NCBI GenBank assembly: GCA_900491605.1
Contig: UESW01001670.1
Span: forward strand, 111,133-175,132
Direction of reading: 5' to 3'
Length of the DNA stretch: 64,000 nt
Origin: Calamus simplicifolius
Taxonomy: Eukaryota; Streptophyta; Magnoliopsida; Arecales; Arecaceae
Shown: piece by piece, positions 10,366 to 20,493 of the stretch
Position numbering within the stretch: position 1 is the first letter of the stretch
How the letters are laid out: the number at the start of each line of letters is the position of its first letter
Program-made: the position numbers and the translations under genes
The notes under the pieces: model-generated
The model's input: the letters and a program-made list of their open reading frames with translations, nothing else
Told to the model about the DNA's origin: nothing
Database searches by the model: none

Positions 10366-10806
10366 TCATTTCTTCTTGTCCTCCGACGACGAAGCCACAT
10401 TGTCAGCCATGTCAGCCGCAACGTCGTCAGCCTCCTTCGGACCCATGTCAACATCATCATCTGAGAGGATGTTATCATCGTCATCCGTCACCGACACCAT
10501 CGACCAGTTCTCGTCGCACATAATGTCGTCGATGAGACCATTCACTTGCTCAATCTTCTCCATGGCTTCCTTGTACGCCGCCAGGAAGGTCTCCCGCCGC
10601 CGTTTGACGTTTGCCTCAAGGGCATCGATGTCAGGATTTGGCCGCCCGTTGGCGGCCTTCCGGGCATCGGCAAGCCCCGCCAATGCCTCCTCGTAGTCCT
10701 TACGAGCGGCCATCGCCACGTCGACTGCTCTCGCCAGAGCCATTGGGTTTCCAGGGCGATCGCATTCTCCTCGCCCCTCATTCTGTTTATATAATCGACT
10801 CGTCAT
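10366..10806 (-). CDS. Hypothetical acidic-tailed protein, 146 aa (left copy)
   Basis: Unrecognised protein. Residues about 22-95 are predicted helical, Ala/Glu/Lys-rich, with KRRRETFLAAYKEAMEKIEQ suggesting a coiled coil. Residues about 105-140 are strongly acidic (TDDDDNILSDDDVDMG), ending SSSEDKKK. No signal peptide or membrane segment. Two starts are possible: the first ATG at 10806, or Met22 at 10743 (MALARAVDV). A TATATAA about 45-50 bp upstream of Met22 lies inside the longer reading, which favours Met22. A paralogue at 51987-52424 keeps the whole frame open with roughly 80% identity by eye. GC content is far above the surroundings. It could be a real small gene, a captured gene fragment, or an element-borne ORF; its function is unknown. 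Confidence 0.5.
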   Translation of the reverse strand: MTSRLYKQNEGRGECDRPGNPMALARAVDVAMAARKDYEEALAGLADARKAANGRPNPDIDALEANVKRRRETFLAAYKEAMEKIEQVNGLIDDIMCDENWSMVSVTDDDDNILSDDDVDMGPKEADDVAADMADNVASSSEDKKK

Positions 10807-10949
10807 AAATATTAAAGAATTCTAGAAAATCTCTCGCAATAAATTTTGGCTTTAATTGAGTGCATCGGAGTCGTGGATAGATACGGATTTCCGGTCAAAC
10901 ATGAGCATGAAATGCGGGGATGGCTTATTAAAACGAAGCTTCGTCGAAG
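10787..10949 (-). promoter_or_regulatory. Putative promoter: TATA box and GAAGCTTC palindrome
   Basis: On the minus strand, TATATAA lies at about 10787-10794. CTTCGACGAAGCTTCG lies at 10934-10949, resembling a heat-shock element (GAA/TTC blocks) but with one spacer of 3 rather than 2 bases. Both are kept in the right copy (about 52405-52413 and 52565-52580). Function is inference. Confidence 0.35.
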
Positions 10950-11236
10950 AAAGAAAAATGGATTAAAAAAACCCAAAATGAGTTTAGCGAGGGAAAGGCC
11001 GCCGTTTTCTATACTAAACGGTGATTGTGTTTTTAGCAGCAGATAAACATACACTGTATGGGTTTAACTATGATGCTTTTATAATATTTTTTAAAATAAA
11101 TAGGGCTTCAATCCTGCTGGCCACCCTTCAACCTCTCAAAGCCTTCTTAAAATTTACGGTATGAGTCCACCTACAAGCCAAGAGCATAGCAACAAAAGCC
11201 AATTTTTATGCCTTGTGATGAAAAATATAACTCCTT

Positions 11237-11836
11237 TTAAGTGACGTATGAAGATGAATTTTAGCACAACTTAATAACCAGTCCTTAAGGAATAAGGTCT
11301 AATCCTATTATCCAACTACATAACACTTTATAATTTTTCAAGCCCACCTGCTAATCCAATTAATCTATAGACTGAAACCACGTAAACCTAAAAATAATTA
11401 ACTTATGGGCCGAATACATGACCCTAAAGACTCAAGGAAAAGTTAATTGGTAATAGGTAAACTTAATTTTGTAAGGCCCCAAACCTATTTACTAGTCCAA
11501 TTAACCTATGTGCTCTAACACCCTAAGCCCATCTGCTGGCCCAATTAACTCATCAATGGGCTGAAACCATGTGACCCAAAAACTCGAGTGAAAGTTAACA
11601 GGTAGCAAGTGAACTTGAGTTATAAGTACATAAATTTAAGGTATCACAATCTTTCCTCCTTATAATGCGATGTTCTCATCGTACGCCACAAGCTAGCTAG
11701 AATCTATCCTCAATTTGAGTCGTTGGTACTGCAAAGGTAGCTTCAAGCCATAGCAAAACTCTACCATCGTTCCATGGGTAGCCTTTCCTTATGCCCACTA
11801 ACTTTTGCATACTTGGATAAGCTCTGATACCATTTG
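11237..11836 (-). repeat. LTR-retrotransposon relic, left half, ending in a primer site
   Basis: Holds two to three degenerate copies of a module that recurs at 21885-22380, 52880-53230 and 55010-55350. Its phrases are CCCAATTAACTCAT, GGCCCAAAAACTC, AAAGTTAA-GGTAGCAAGT. It ends GCTCTGATACCATTTG: the reverse complement is an initiator-Met primer site (TGGTATCAGAGC). The upstream GCGATGTTCTCATCG resembles GCGACGTTCTCGTCG at 6080 in the 5876-7982 element, so the two families are related. No coding remains. The relic is split at 11836 by the SIRE-like insertion. Confidence 0.65.
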
Positions 11837-13217
11837 TGTTGACCCAATTGTTGATTTTGATGATTAACAAAACTATTTGAGTATAACATTTGAAGTTACT
11901 AATGTTTTTGATTAAGTTTTTCAGTTTATGATTTGATTCATTAATCAAAATCATTAGACAAATCAAATTCTAGTTCGAATCTAATGTCAAGGTAAGATTG
12001 CAGACATTAGAGTCGATACATGGAATCACAGAGTCGACTCCGAAATCGGCATAGACTTAGAGTCGACACCTGGACTGTTAGAGCCGACTCCAACAGAAAA
12101 GATAGAACGATGGTTTTTCTGGTCACGACTTAGAGTCAACTCCTGGACTGTTAGAGTCGACTCCAGAAGATTTTTGTGTCGACATCAGAAAAGTCAGAGA
12201 TGACTCCAATCGAGCGGATTGGGGATTTTCAATTTAGAGCCGACTCCAGAAAAGTTAGAGTCGACTCTAGTTTATCAGAAGTGACTCCAGAACTATTAGA
12301 ACGTCTCTAAACTTTATCTTTATCTTTTTAATCCCAACGGCTATTACTATATTTGGTTCTAATCCTTCTTACACTTGTTTCTAACGGATAGTTTTTGGCT
12401 ATTTATGGATTAAGAAGAATCTATAAGAAGGTTTTATTGTATCCAAAAAGAAGAGGAAAAACAAGAAAACAAGAGAGAAAAATCAGAAAAACAAGAGGGA
12501 AATCCATCAGAAAATCAAAAGAGAAAAGAGGGAAGATTCGAAAGGAAAGATTATACTGATTCCCTAAAAGAAAAGAGAGAGATTTCTAGCATTCCTTATT
12601 CTATTTTGAAGAAATCCCAAAAGAAGAAGCAAGCCCTAGCTTTCTAATCTTCGAGCTTCAAGAGCATTCTAAAGGAAGATCCACTCAAGAGAAGAGAAGA
12701 AGCAAGCCACCAAGATCTGCAAATCAGGCTTTGATTCCTATCTCTTTAGTATTTTCTATTATTGTATATTTGCTCATTGGAGGAGCTTTCAAACTTGTAA
12801 AAATTTATTGTTTGCTAGGTCAATCAAAGGATTGATTCCATTGAGGCTGGTAGCCTTGAGCAAGCAGTTTGCTTGTGTTTAAGGTTTGTGCTGGTGAGCC
12901 TTGAAAACCAGCTGGGTTCGTTGTGCACCCGGAAAACAACAAGTTTGAGTTGTGAGCTTGTAAAACAACTCTGCTGTAATCAGATTGATTATAGTGTGGA
13001 CCCAAGTGGTACTTGGGAGTGGACGTAGGTGTTGGATACACCGAACCACTATAAAACTTCTTGTGTTTGCCGTGATTGTTTCCTTGTCTCTATCTCTATT
13101 CTTGCATACTCTGTTTTAATTTGCATCCAAGTTTTCACTTCCTTAATTTTTAAAAGGAGTTTAATTTTTAAAGAACCCAATTCACCCCCCCCTCTTGGGT
13201 TGCTATCTGGGCCAACA
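11837..13217 (+). repeat. 5' LTR of the first SIRE-like element
   Basis: TG...CA ends and a pair with 20494-21884. 12008-12305 carries a cluster of AGAGTCGACTCC-type motifs (see regulatory entry). A purine-rich A/G stretch at 12430-12600 and a conserved GTGGACCCAAGTGG...CACCGAACCACTATAAAA block near 12995-13055 are shared with the other two SIRE-like LTRs in the window. Confidence 0.95.
12008..12305. promoter_or_regulatory. GAGTCGACTC motif cluster in the LTR
   Basis: About ten copies of the palindrome-like GAGTCGACTC or variants (GAGCCGACTC, GAGTCGACACC, GACGACTCC), spaced 20-50 bp. Similar clusters lie at 20665-20945, 56310-56605 and 62515-62835 (LTRs) and at 18003-18180 and 59015-59215 (inside two elements). 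Clustering in the upstream part of the LTR suggests transcription-factor binding sites; this is inference. Confidence 0.6.
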
Positions 13218-13219
13218 AT

Positions 13220-13231
13220 TGGTATCAGAGC
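13220..13231 (+). promoter_or_regulatory. Primer-binding site, initiator tRNA-Met
   Basis: TGGTATCAGAGC, two bases after the 5' LTR end (13217). Confidence 0.95.
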
Positions 13232-13276
13232 TAGTGCTCATTAGATTTTGATCACGATCAAGAGTCAAAGATCCAA

Positions 13277-14760
13277 ATGGCAACTCAAGTTGGTTCATTT
13301 TGCTGAAGGTCATTCTACGAATAGACCTCCACTTGTTTAATGGTTCAAATTATTTATTGGAAAGCTAGAATGAGGATTTTCATTCAAGCACTTGACTATG
13401 ATCTATGGGTGTTATAATCAATGGACCTACACACCCACACTAGAATTAATGGCACTATTGTTCCTAAGCCCGAAAAGGGACTGGAATGATAATGATAGGA
13501 AAATGGCACAGCTTAATGCCAAGGCCATGAATGTTTTATATTGCTTTAGATGCAAATGAATTCAATAGAATCTACATGTAATTCCGCAAAGGAGATTTGG
13601 GATAGATTAGAGGTTACCCATGAGGGTACCAATCAAGTAAAAGAATCCAAATTAATATCTAGTTCATAAATATGAATTGTTTAAAATGGATGCATGTGAA
13701 TCATTTCTGCATGTTTACAAGATTTACTGATATTGTAAATGGTTTAAAAAGTCTTGGTAAATCTTATATAATTCTGACTTGTGAAAATTCTTAGGTCCTT
13801 GCCTAGGACTTGGGAAGCTAAAGTGACTGCAATACAAGAGGCAAAGGATCTAAGTACCCTATTGGGATCCTTAATGACTCATGAGCTTCAAGTTAAGCAA
13901 CATATTGATGATGATGAGTCAAAGAAGAAGAGACTGCTCTTAAGATTTCTGAATATATGGAAGAGCCTCATGAATCTGAAGATGAAAGTGATGATAAGGA
14001 CATGGAAATTTAAAAGATTCATGAAGAAAAAAGAAGTTTGAAAAGAAAAAGGCTAGAAAAGATGAGGACAAGGGCAAAGAAAAAGAAGTGTTTTGAAGCC
14101 GGGCACTTTAAATGAATGCCCACAACTAAAGAAAGGCACCAAAAAGAAGGCAATGATGGCACATGGAGTGATTCGAAAGCTCTTCCGAAGAAGAAGACAA
14201 AAGGAAGTCGCAAATGTATGCTTCATGGCGACAATGATGAGGTAAGTCCCTTGATGATTTACTTTCGATGAGTTTTGCTTTTTATGAATTGATGGATGAT
14301 TTTGCAAAATTAAGTTCAAAGAACAAAGATTAAAAATCAAATGCAAAATCTATCTTTAGAAAATGAAAAGCATTTGTAGAAAAAGAACTTTTGATAAAAG
14401 AAAATGAAAGCTTGAAAAATGAAGTTGATAGACTTAAACCTATAGTTGATAAATTTACTTTAACTCTATCAAACTTAATATGATTTTAAATAGTCAAAAA
14501 GCAGTTTTTGACAAAGCGGATTAGGATATAACACTTTAAAAACAAAAATCTTGAAAAATATTTTTGTACGTGCTGGAAAAAGTAAATTTACATGCTTTAA
14601 ATGTGGAAAAAAGGACATAAATCTTATATGTGTAAAACTCCAATAAAAGAAAGAAAATATGGGTTCCAAAGGAACAATATTTATTGCACTAACCATGAAG
14701 GACCCAAGAAAGCTTGGGTACCTAAACATAAGATTGATATTTTGCAGGAGTGTCTTGGCC
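13277..14760 (+). pseudogene. SIRE-like gag, frameshifted
   Basis: Starts at ATG 13277 (MATQVGS), just downstream of the primer site as usual. Capsid (UBN2-type) pieces in order: WKARMRIFIQALDYDLW, GTIVPKP, NSAKEIWDRLEVTHEGT near 13580-13640, then KILRSLPRTWEAKVTAIQEAKDLS from 13784. Zinc knuckle near 14590: CFKCGK then, after a 1-base shift, GHKSYMC, a CCHC of the retroviral type that binds RNA. It is followed by KKAWVPKHKID. Several stops and frameshifts; it cannot make a full Gag. The third element (63406 on) keeps the same region much more open. Confidence 0.9.
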
Positions 14761-17700
14761 AAAGATCAAAAGAAAGTGGTATCTTGATAGTGGCTGCTCA
14801 AGACACATGACGGGTGACAAAGATCAATTCATCACCCTTGAAGAAAAGAGGAGGAGTAGTTACATTTGGTGATAATGGCAAAGGCCAAATCTTGGGTTTG
14901 GTAACATTCAAATAACTCCCTCCACATATATTGAAATGTTTATATGTTGATGGTTTAAAGCATAATTTAATAAGTATTAGTCAATTATGTGATAAAGGTT
15001 TTAAAGTTTCATTTGAATCTTCTATTTGCACTGTTACTAATCCCATTGATAATAGCATTATTTTATTGGAAATAGAAATGGCAATGTATACTTGATTGAT
15101 TTGAGTAATTTGTCTACAATAATCATTGCTTAGTTGCTAATAATGCTAATATGAATGAGATTGGTTGGTTGTGGCATCGAAGATTAGGTCATGCAAGCAC
15201 ACACCTGATTTCAAAACTAATTAGAATGGATTTAGTAAAAGGTTTACCTAAATTAGATTTTGAAAATAACAAAATATGTGATGCATGTCAGTTTGGAAAA
15301 CAAACAAGAAGTTCTTTCAAATCTAAAAATGTTGTTTCAACTTCTAGGCCATTAGAGCTACTTCACATGGACCTTTTTGGACCAACTAGAACCACAAGTC
15401 TAGGAGGAAAGAAATATGGTCTTGTGATAGTAGATGATTACTCTAGATTCACTTGGGTAATGTTTTTAGCTCACAAAGATGAGACTTTCTCGATATTTCT
15501 GAAATTCTTCAAGAAAGTCACAAATGAGAAAAACACTACCATAGTGTCTCTAAGAAGTGATCATGGAACTGAATTTGAAAATCACTTATTTGAAAAATTT
15601 TTTTGAAAATGGTATTAATCATAATTTTTGCACCTAGGACCCCACAACAAAATGGAGTAGTTGAAAGAAAAATAGGACTCTAGAAGACATGGCCCGTACC
15701 ATGCTATGTGAAAGTAAACTCCCGAAATACTTTTGGGCGGAAGCTATTAACACAGCATGTTACATCCTAAATAGAGCTTAATTAGACCTATTTAAAGAAA
15801 ACACCTTATGAATTATGGCATGATAGAAAACCCAAATTTATATTTTCATGCATTTGGTTGTAAATGTTTTATTCATAATAATGGTAAACAATCTTGGGAA
15901 TTTGATGCAAATCTGATGAAGGAATATTCTTAGGATATTCTACAACTAGTAAAGCATATAGAGTATTTAATAAAAGAAGCTTAGTTGAAGAATCCATTCA
16001 TGTAGTTTTGATGAATCTTTAGCATCAAGTTCAAAAATTGATGATGAGGAAGATACAACTTTGCTTGAAAGATCTTGAAAAATTAAATGTATCTTCAGAT
16101 CAAGAACAAGAAGCTAAAGATAATGATTCACCTAAGGATGATGGTATTGATACTAATCATAATGATGTAGATCTACCTAGAGATTGGAGATATGCTTATA
16201 GTCATCCTAAGGAATTGATTATAGGTGATCCATCTCAAGGAATAAGAACTAGATCATCTATGAGAAATATTAGTAATCATCTTGCATTTGTATCAATGAA
16301 CCTAAAACTATTGAAGAAGCTGAAAAAGATAATAATTGGATGTTAGCAATGCAAGAAGAATTAAACCAATTCACTAGGAATAATGTATGGACCTAGTAAA
16401 GACCTAAAGATCATTCTGTTATAGGATCAAAATGGGTTTTTAGAAATAAACTAGATGAAAATGGCATAGTAATTAGAAAAAGCTAGATTAGTTGCAAAAG
16501 GATATAATCAAGAAGAAGGTATTGATTTTGATGAAACCTTTGCACCTGTAGCTAGATTAGAAGCCATTAGACTATTACTTGCATTTGCATGTCATATGAA
16601 TTTAACTTATTTCAAATGGATGTTAAAAGTGCATTTTTAAATGGATTTATAAATGAAGAAGTTTATGTTGAACAACCACCTGGTTTTGAAGATCATGAAT
16701 TTCAAATCACGTTTTAAATTGCACAAAGCACTTATATGGTTTGAAACAAGCACCTAGAGCTTGGTATGATAGATTAAGTAAATTTTAATTGAAAATGATT
16801 TTTCTAGAGGAAATGTTGATAAAACTTTATTTTTGAAAAGAAAAGAAAAGATTTATTAAGTTCAAATTTATGTTGATGACATTGTATTTGGTGCTACTAA
16901 CAATCTCTTTGTCAAGAATTTGCTAAGTTAATGCAGGGAGAATTTGAAATGAGCATGATGGGAGAACTCAATTTCTTCCTTGGACTCCAAATCAAACAAA
17001 GCAAAGAGGGAATCTTTATCAACCAAACAAAGTACACAAAGGAAATACTAAAGAAGTTTGGTATGGAATCAATCTAAACCCCTCGGAACACCAATGAGTC
17101 CTTCATGCAAGCTGGACAAAGATGAAGAAGGTAAGAAAGTTGATCAGAAATATTATCGAGGTATAATCGGATCCCTACTTTACTTAACTGCAAGTAGACC
17201 AGATATAATGTTTTCTGTTTGCTATGTGCTAGATTTCAGTCTGAACCTAAAGAATCACATTTAATTGCTGTTAAAAGAATCTTTAGATACTTAAGTGGAA
17301 CTAAAAATGTAGGTTTATGGTATTCTAGAGACTCAACATTAAATTGATTGCTTATTCTGATTCTGATTATGCTGGATGTAAGTTAGATAGAAAAAGCACA
17401 AGTGGTGCATGCCAATTTTAGGAAGTAACTTAATCTCATGGTTTAGCAAAAGCAAAATTCGGTTGCATTATCCACTGCTGAAGCAGAATATGTTGCAGCT
17501 GGAAGTTGCTGTGCTCAAATCCTATGGATTAAGCGACAACTTGAAGACTATGGTATCACACTTGATAAAACCTATAAGATGTGATAATACAAGTGCAATC
17601 AATCTAACTAAGAATCCAATTCAACATTCAAGAACTAAACACATAGAAATTAGATATCACTTTATAAGAGAACATGTGCAATAATGAAATTTGTCTTGAT

Positions 17701-17808
17701 TATGTGAACACTGAAGAACAATTAGCTGATATTTTTACCAAACCTTTAAGTGAAGAAAGATTTTGTTATCTTAGAGGAGAATTAGGAGTTTGTGATCCTT
17801 TAGAATGA
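14761..17808 (+). pseudogene. SIRE-like pol: protease, integrase, RT, RNase H, broken
   Basis: Protease: YLDSG (active-site DSG) then CSRHMTGD near 14780-14810. GAG-pre-integrase: LWHRRLGHAS at 15167, with CDACQFGK zinc-binding cysteines. Integrase core: HMDLFGPTR and VDDYSRFTW, LRSDHGTEFE (15151-15606). Then FAKNACYILNRA-like, KAYRVFNKRSL, an acidic linker and RTRSSMRN (16038-16346). RT: WVFRNKLDENG, ARLVAKGYNQEEGIDFDETFAPVAR, LYGLKQAPRAWYD, and YVDDIVFGATN near 16870. RNase H: ASRPDIMFSV, STAEAEYVAAGS, HSRTKHIEIRYHFIREHV, ending CDPLE and stop 17806-17808. Numerous single-base deletions break the frame. Confidence 0.93.
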
Positions 17809-18002
17809 TTTTCTGAAACTCTTAAGGACAACAACTATCTAGACTTCATCAATTTCTTGAAAATCCTCTATGTCAATAAGGAAATTTATCTAGAAATTTG
17901 ATTCATTGTTTCCCCAATTGATTAAGGAACACTTATCTAGAGTTTGATGATTAATTTGATCAGTTTCAGATCCTTGAAATTGAATTTTTCACTGAAACTA
18001 TT

Positions 18003-18180
18003 GTGGAGTCGACACCTTTATTTTTGATGTTCTGTCTGGGCAATTAGAGCCGACTCGGCTTCTGCAGAGCCGACTCTAATTCGGCGCTGACAGATTTTCT
18101 GGTTCGGAGCCGACACCTCGCTTTGCGGGAGTCGACTCTAAGTGAACCTAGGTCAAAAATAAAAGGCGGAGTCGACACCT
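18003..18180 (+). promoter_or_regulatory. GAGTCGACTC-type motif cluster upstream of the third ORF
   Basis: Within 180 bp, seven copies of the LTR motif family (GAGTCGACACC, GAGCCGACTC, GAGTCGACTC) lie between the end of pol and ATG 18283. The same arrangement is kept in the minus-strand element (59015-59215). An internal promoter for the third ORF is a plausible but unproven reading. Confidence 0.45.
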
Positions 18181-18282
18181 AAACGAACCCTATCGTCTCC
18201 AATCCTCTCTAGAGTCGTTCCAAAACTATTCCAACCCTCTAAACTCTTCAAATCCCTTGATTACTCATTCCAATCGAATCCC

Positions 18283-19675
18283 ATGGCTCCTAAAAGGCGT
18301 GCGATTGTTGGAGGTTCGGCCGTTCCCACGAGAAAACGATTCGGAGGCAAGCGCGTCATCTTCATCATCTGCCACTCAAGAAGCTTCTCCACCTTCTCCA
18401 TCTTCTCCACGTGTCGACCAATTAGCGGGTAAGGCCATCACAACCGGAAGAAAAGTTGATTTCGATTTCTTTGCTTCGGAGGGTTTTACTATTGGCCGTC
18501 AATTGAAGGAAATGGGATGGGAGAAAGTGTTCTTTGGATGTTCCTACCTACCCTGCCCTTGTAAGAGAGTTCTACAATGATTTGAGTAGAGGAGAGGGAG
18601 GTTTAGTAAGTTTTGTTAGAGGAACAAGAGTTGTAATCACTGTTGAATTCTTGGAAATTTGTTAGAGATGCCCACTATTGGAATAAATGAATATCAGCAT
18701 GATGATCATGGTGGTGCCCTATCTAGGATGTTAGGGAGAGAAGTATCTGAGTTTGAGGAGATTTTGGCAAATCAATTGAATTTGGAACTCAGGCTTCTTC
18801 ACAACATCTGCGGGGGATATTGTTTCCAAAGATAGGTAGATTTGAGTATGTCTCAGAGCGAGACATCTTGTTGATGGATTGCATCATCACTGGCAGCCAG
18901 TAAACTTAGCTGGGATGATGATAGGCTATATGGCAGAGGCAGCAACCAAGAAGAGATCTACATTGCCATATGGTATGATTCTGACTTTGGTATTCAGAAG
19001 CCAAGGTGTGTTAATCATGGACAATGAGCCACTGAGGAAATTAAGGCATACAGACTACTACAGTGTCTCTACCATTCACCGTATGGGCTTCAGAAAGGTA
19101 AATGGTAATTGGATAAAAGGAGGACGAGAGGCTAGAGCAGAGGAGCAGAGTTGAGGAGGCCAGAGTCCCTGGACCATCAGTTGCGGGACCATCAGTCCCT
19201 GATCCATCTATTGCGGGACCATCTACTGCTGGACCTTCTGAGGCTGGACCGAGTACATATTCTTCACCTCCACCTCAGACAGCTTTTGTATCTGGGAGAT
19301 TTTCTGATGAGCAGATTGGTCAGCTCAGAGCATTACTAGCTGAGTATGACAGTCAGAGGAGCAATGATATTTGTCAGTTGAGAGATGACATCAGACAATT
19401 TAAGGAGGAGATCAATTCCAGACTCGACTTGATTTTATTTTCATTAGCCGCTCTGCAGAGTCCCTTGGCACTGAGCTTCAAAAGATTTTTGAAAGGCTGG
19501 AAGGGATTGCAGACGGATCTAGAGCTTATCTAGATGCTACTGGACAATTGAAGAAAGATTTAGACCTTGTTGTTGCTCAAGTTAAGAGTTGTCTTGAAGG
19601 TTTTAAGAAATCACAAAAAGATGAGATTATGGAAATGATAGGCCATCTGAAGAAAATTGTATACAAGCATGTTTG
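18283..19675 (+). pseudogene. Third ORF of the SIRE-like element, plant-transposon-protein type, broken
   Basis: Starts MAPKRRAIVGGSAVP at ATG 18283. Ser/Pro-rich N-terminus (SASSSSSATQEASPPSPSSP), then KVDFDFFASEGF, a PALVREFYNDLSRGEGG segment, a globular core (RMLGREVSEFEEILANQLN, NLAGMMIGYM, STLPYGMILTLVFRSQGVL, LRKLRHTDYYSVSTIHRMGF), a P/S/G-rich linker, and a C-terminal coiled-coil-like part ending MIGHLKKIVYKHV. I recognise it as the putative plant transposon protein type found in retroelements; its function is unknown. No signal peptide or transmembrane span is seen, so it does not look like an envelope protein. Frameshifts near 18340, 18545, 18660 and 18815 break it. The minus-strand copy at 57494-58914 is better preserved. 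Confidence 0.8.
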
Positions 19676-20001
19676 ATTGACCTTCCATTTCCTACATGAT
19701 ACCCTATCTAAGCCTATCCTACAATCTTTTAGAAACCTAAGTTTAGCTCTTCATATTTTGAATCTTAGGATTTCTAGTTTACTATACTTTGTTAGCATGT
19801 ATCTAGGATTGTCTGATTGATATAGTACTGAGAATGTATTTTGATAGACACATGTAATGCATCTTGAAATGAAATACAATTATCTTTTTATTGCAAATTT
19901 GTCTATCGAGTAATTACCATGGATGAAGATTACTATCTCTATGATTGAATGAACCAACAACCTCGCTCTGATAACCTATATTATTTTTTAAACTCACCTT
20001 A

Positions 20002-20225
20002 TTGCTGATAACAAAAAAGGGAGAGAAATTGTATATGCATAAAGAAGAGAGCATGAGAGAAAATTGTATATGCATAAAAGAGAGCATGAGAAAATTGTAT
20101 ATGCATAAAGAAGAGAGCATGAAAAAAATAAAGAGAATGAAAGAATATAAGATTTGTAAGATTTCAATATATTTTAATCAATTGGCATATCTCAAAAAGG
20201 GGAGAGAAATCTCTAAATTCTAATC
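20002..20225. repeat. TATGCATAAAGAAGAGAGCATGAGA short repeat in the element's 3' region
   Basis: Three copies of a unit of about 35 bp (TTGTATATGCATAAA-GAGAGCATGAGAAAA) between the third ORF and the 3' LTR. The single-copy relative lies near 57180 in the minus-strand element. It is noncoding; the ORF over it is compositional. Confidence 0.7.
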
Positions 20226-20480
20226 AATTGATCATATTTCAGTTTATTTATATATAACTTGCATAGGGGGAGTTATTTAATGCAGGGGAGCTTAATGATT
20301 TTCTATGAAAAAGTTAAATCATCTTGATTTGTTTATAATAAAACTCAAGTATGTTTTTAAAGTTCATTTTGAAACTTGGCATCAAATTCTTTGTTAGGAA
20401 GTTTTAAAGCTTTAACAATGTCTATAATTCTTAGTTCAAATGAATTTTTAATGCATATACTCAAAGTTTTTGTCATCATC

Positions 20481-20493
20481 AAAAAGGGGAGAT
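20481..20493 (+). other. Polypurine tract
   Basis: AAAAAGGGGAGAT directly before the 3' LTR (20494). It primes plus-strand DNA synthesis in LTR elements. Confidence 0.9.

Larger units (their letters stand above)
9914..11236. repeat. Duplicated block, left copy (homologous to 51.5-52.87 kb)
   Basis: Close match to 51515-52870 through an AT-rich 3' flank, the minus-strand ORF, its promoter side and a stretch beginning GGGCTTCAATCCTGCTGG near 11103. A third copy at 54430-54990 lacks the ORF. The left limit is set by the copia insertion. Homology continues rightward into the LTR relic. Confidence 0.85.

Noticed and set aside
12820..13041. Small ORFs with GPHYNQSDYSRVVLQAHNSN phrases, recurring at 21473, 55542 and 62895
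   Set aside because: They recur because they lie in the conserved leader-side part of SIRE-like LTRs; indels shift the frame between copies.
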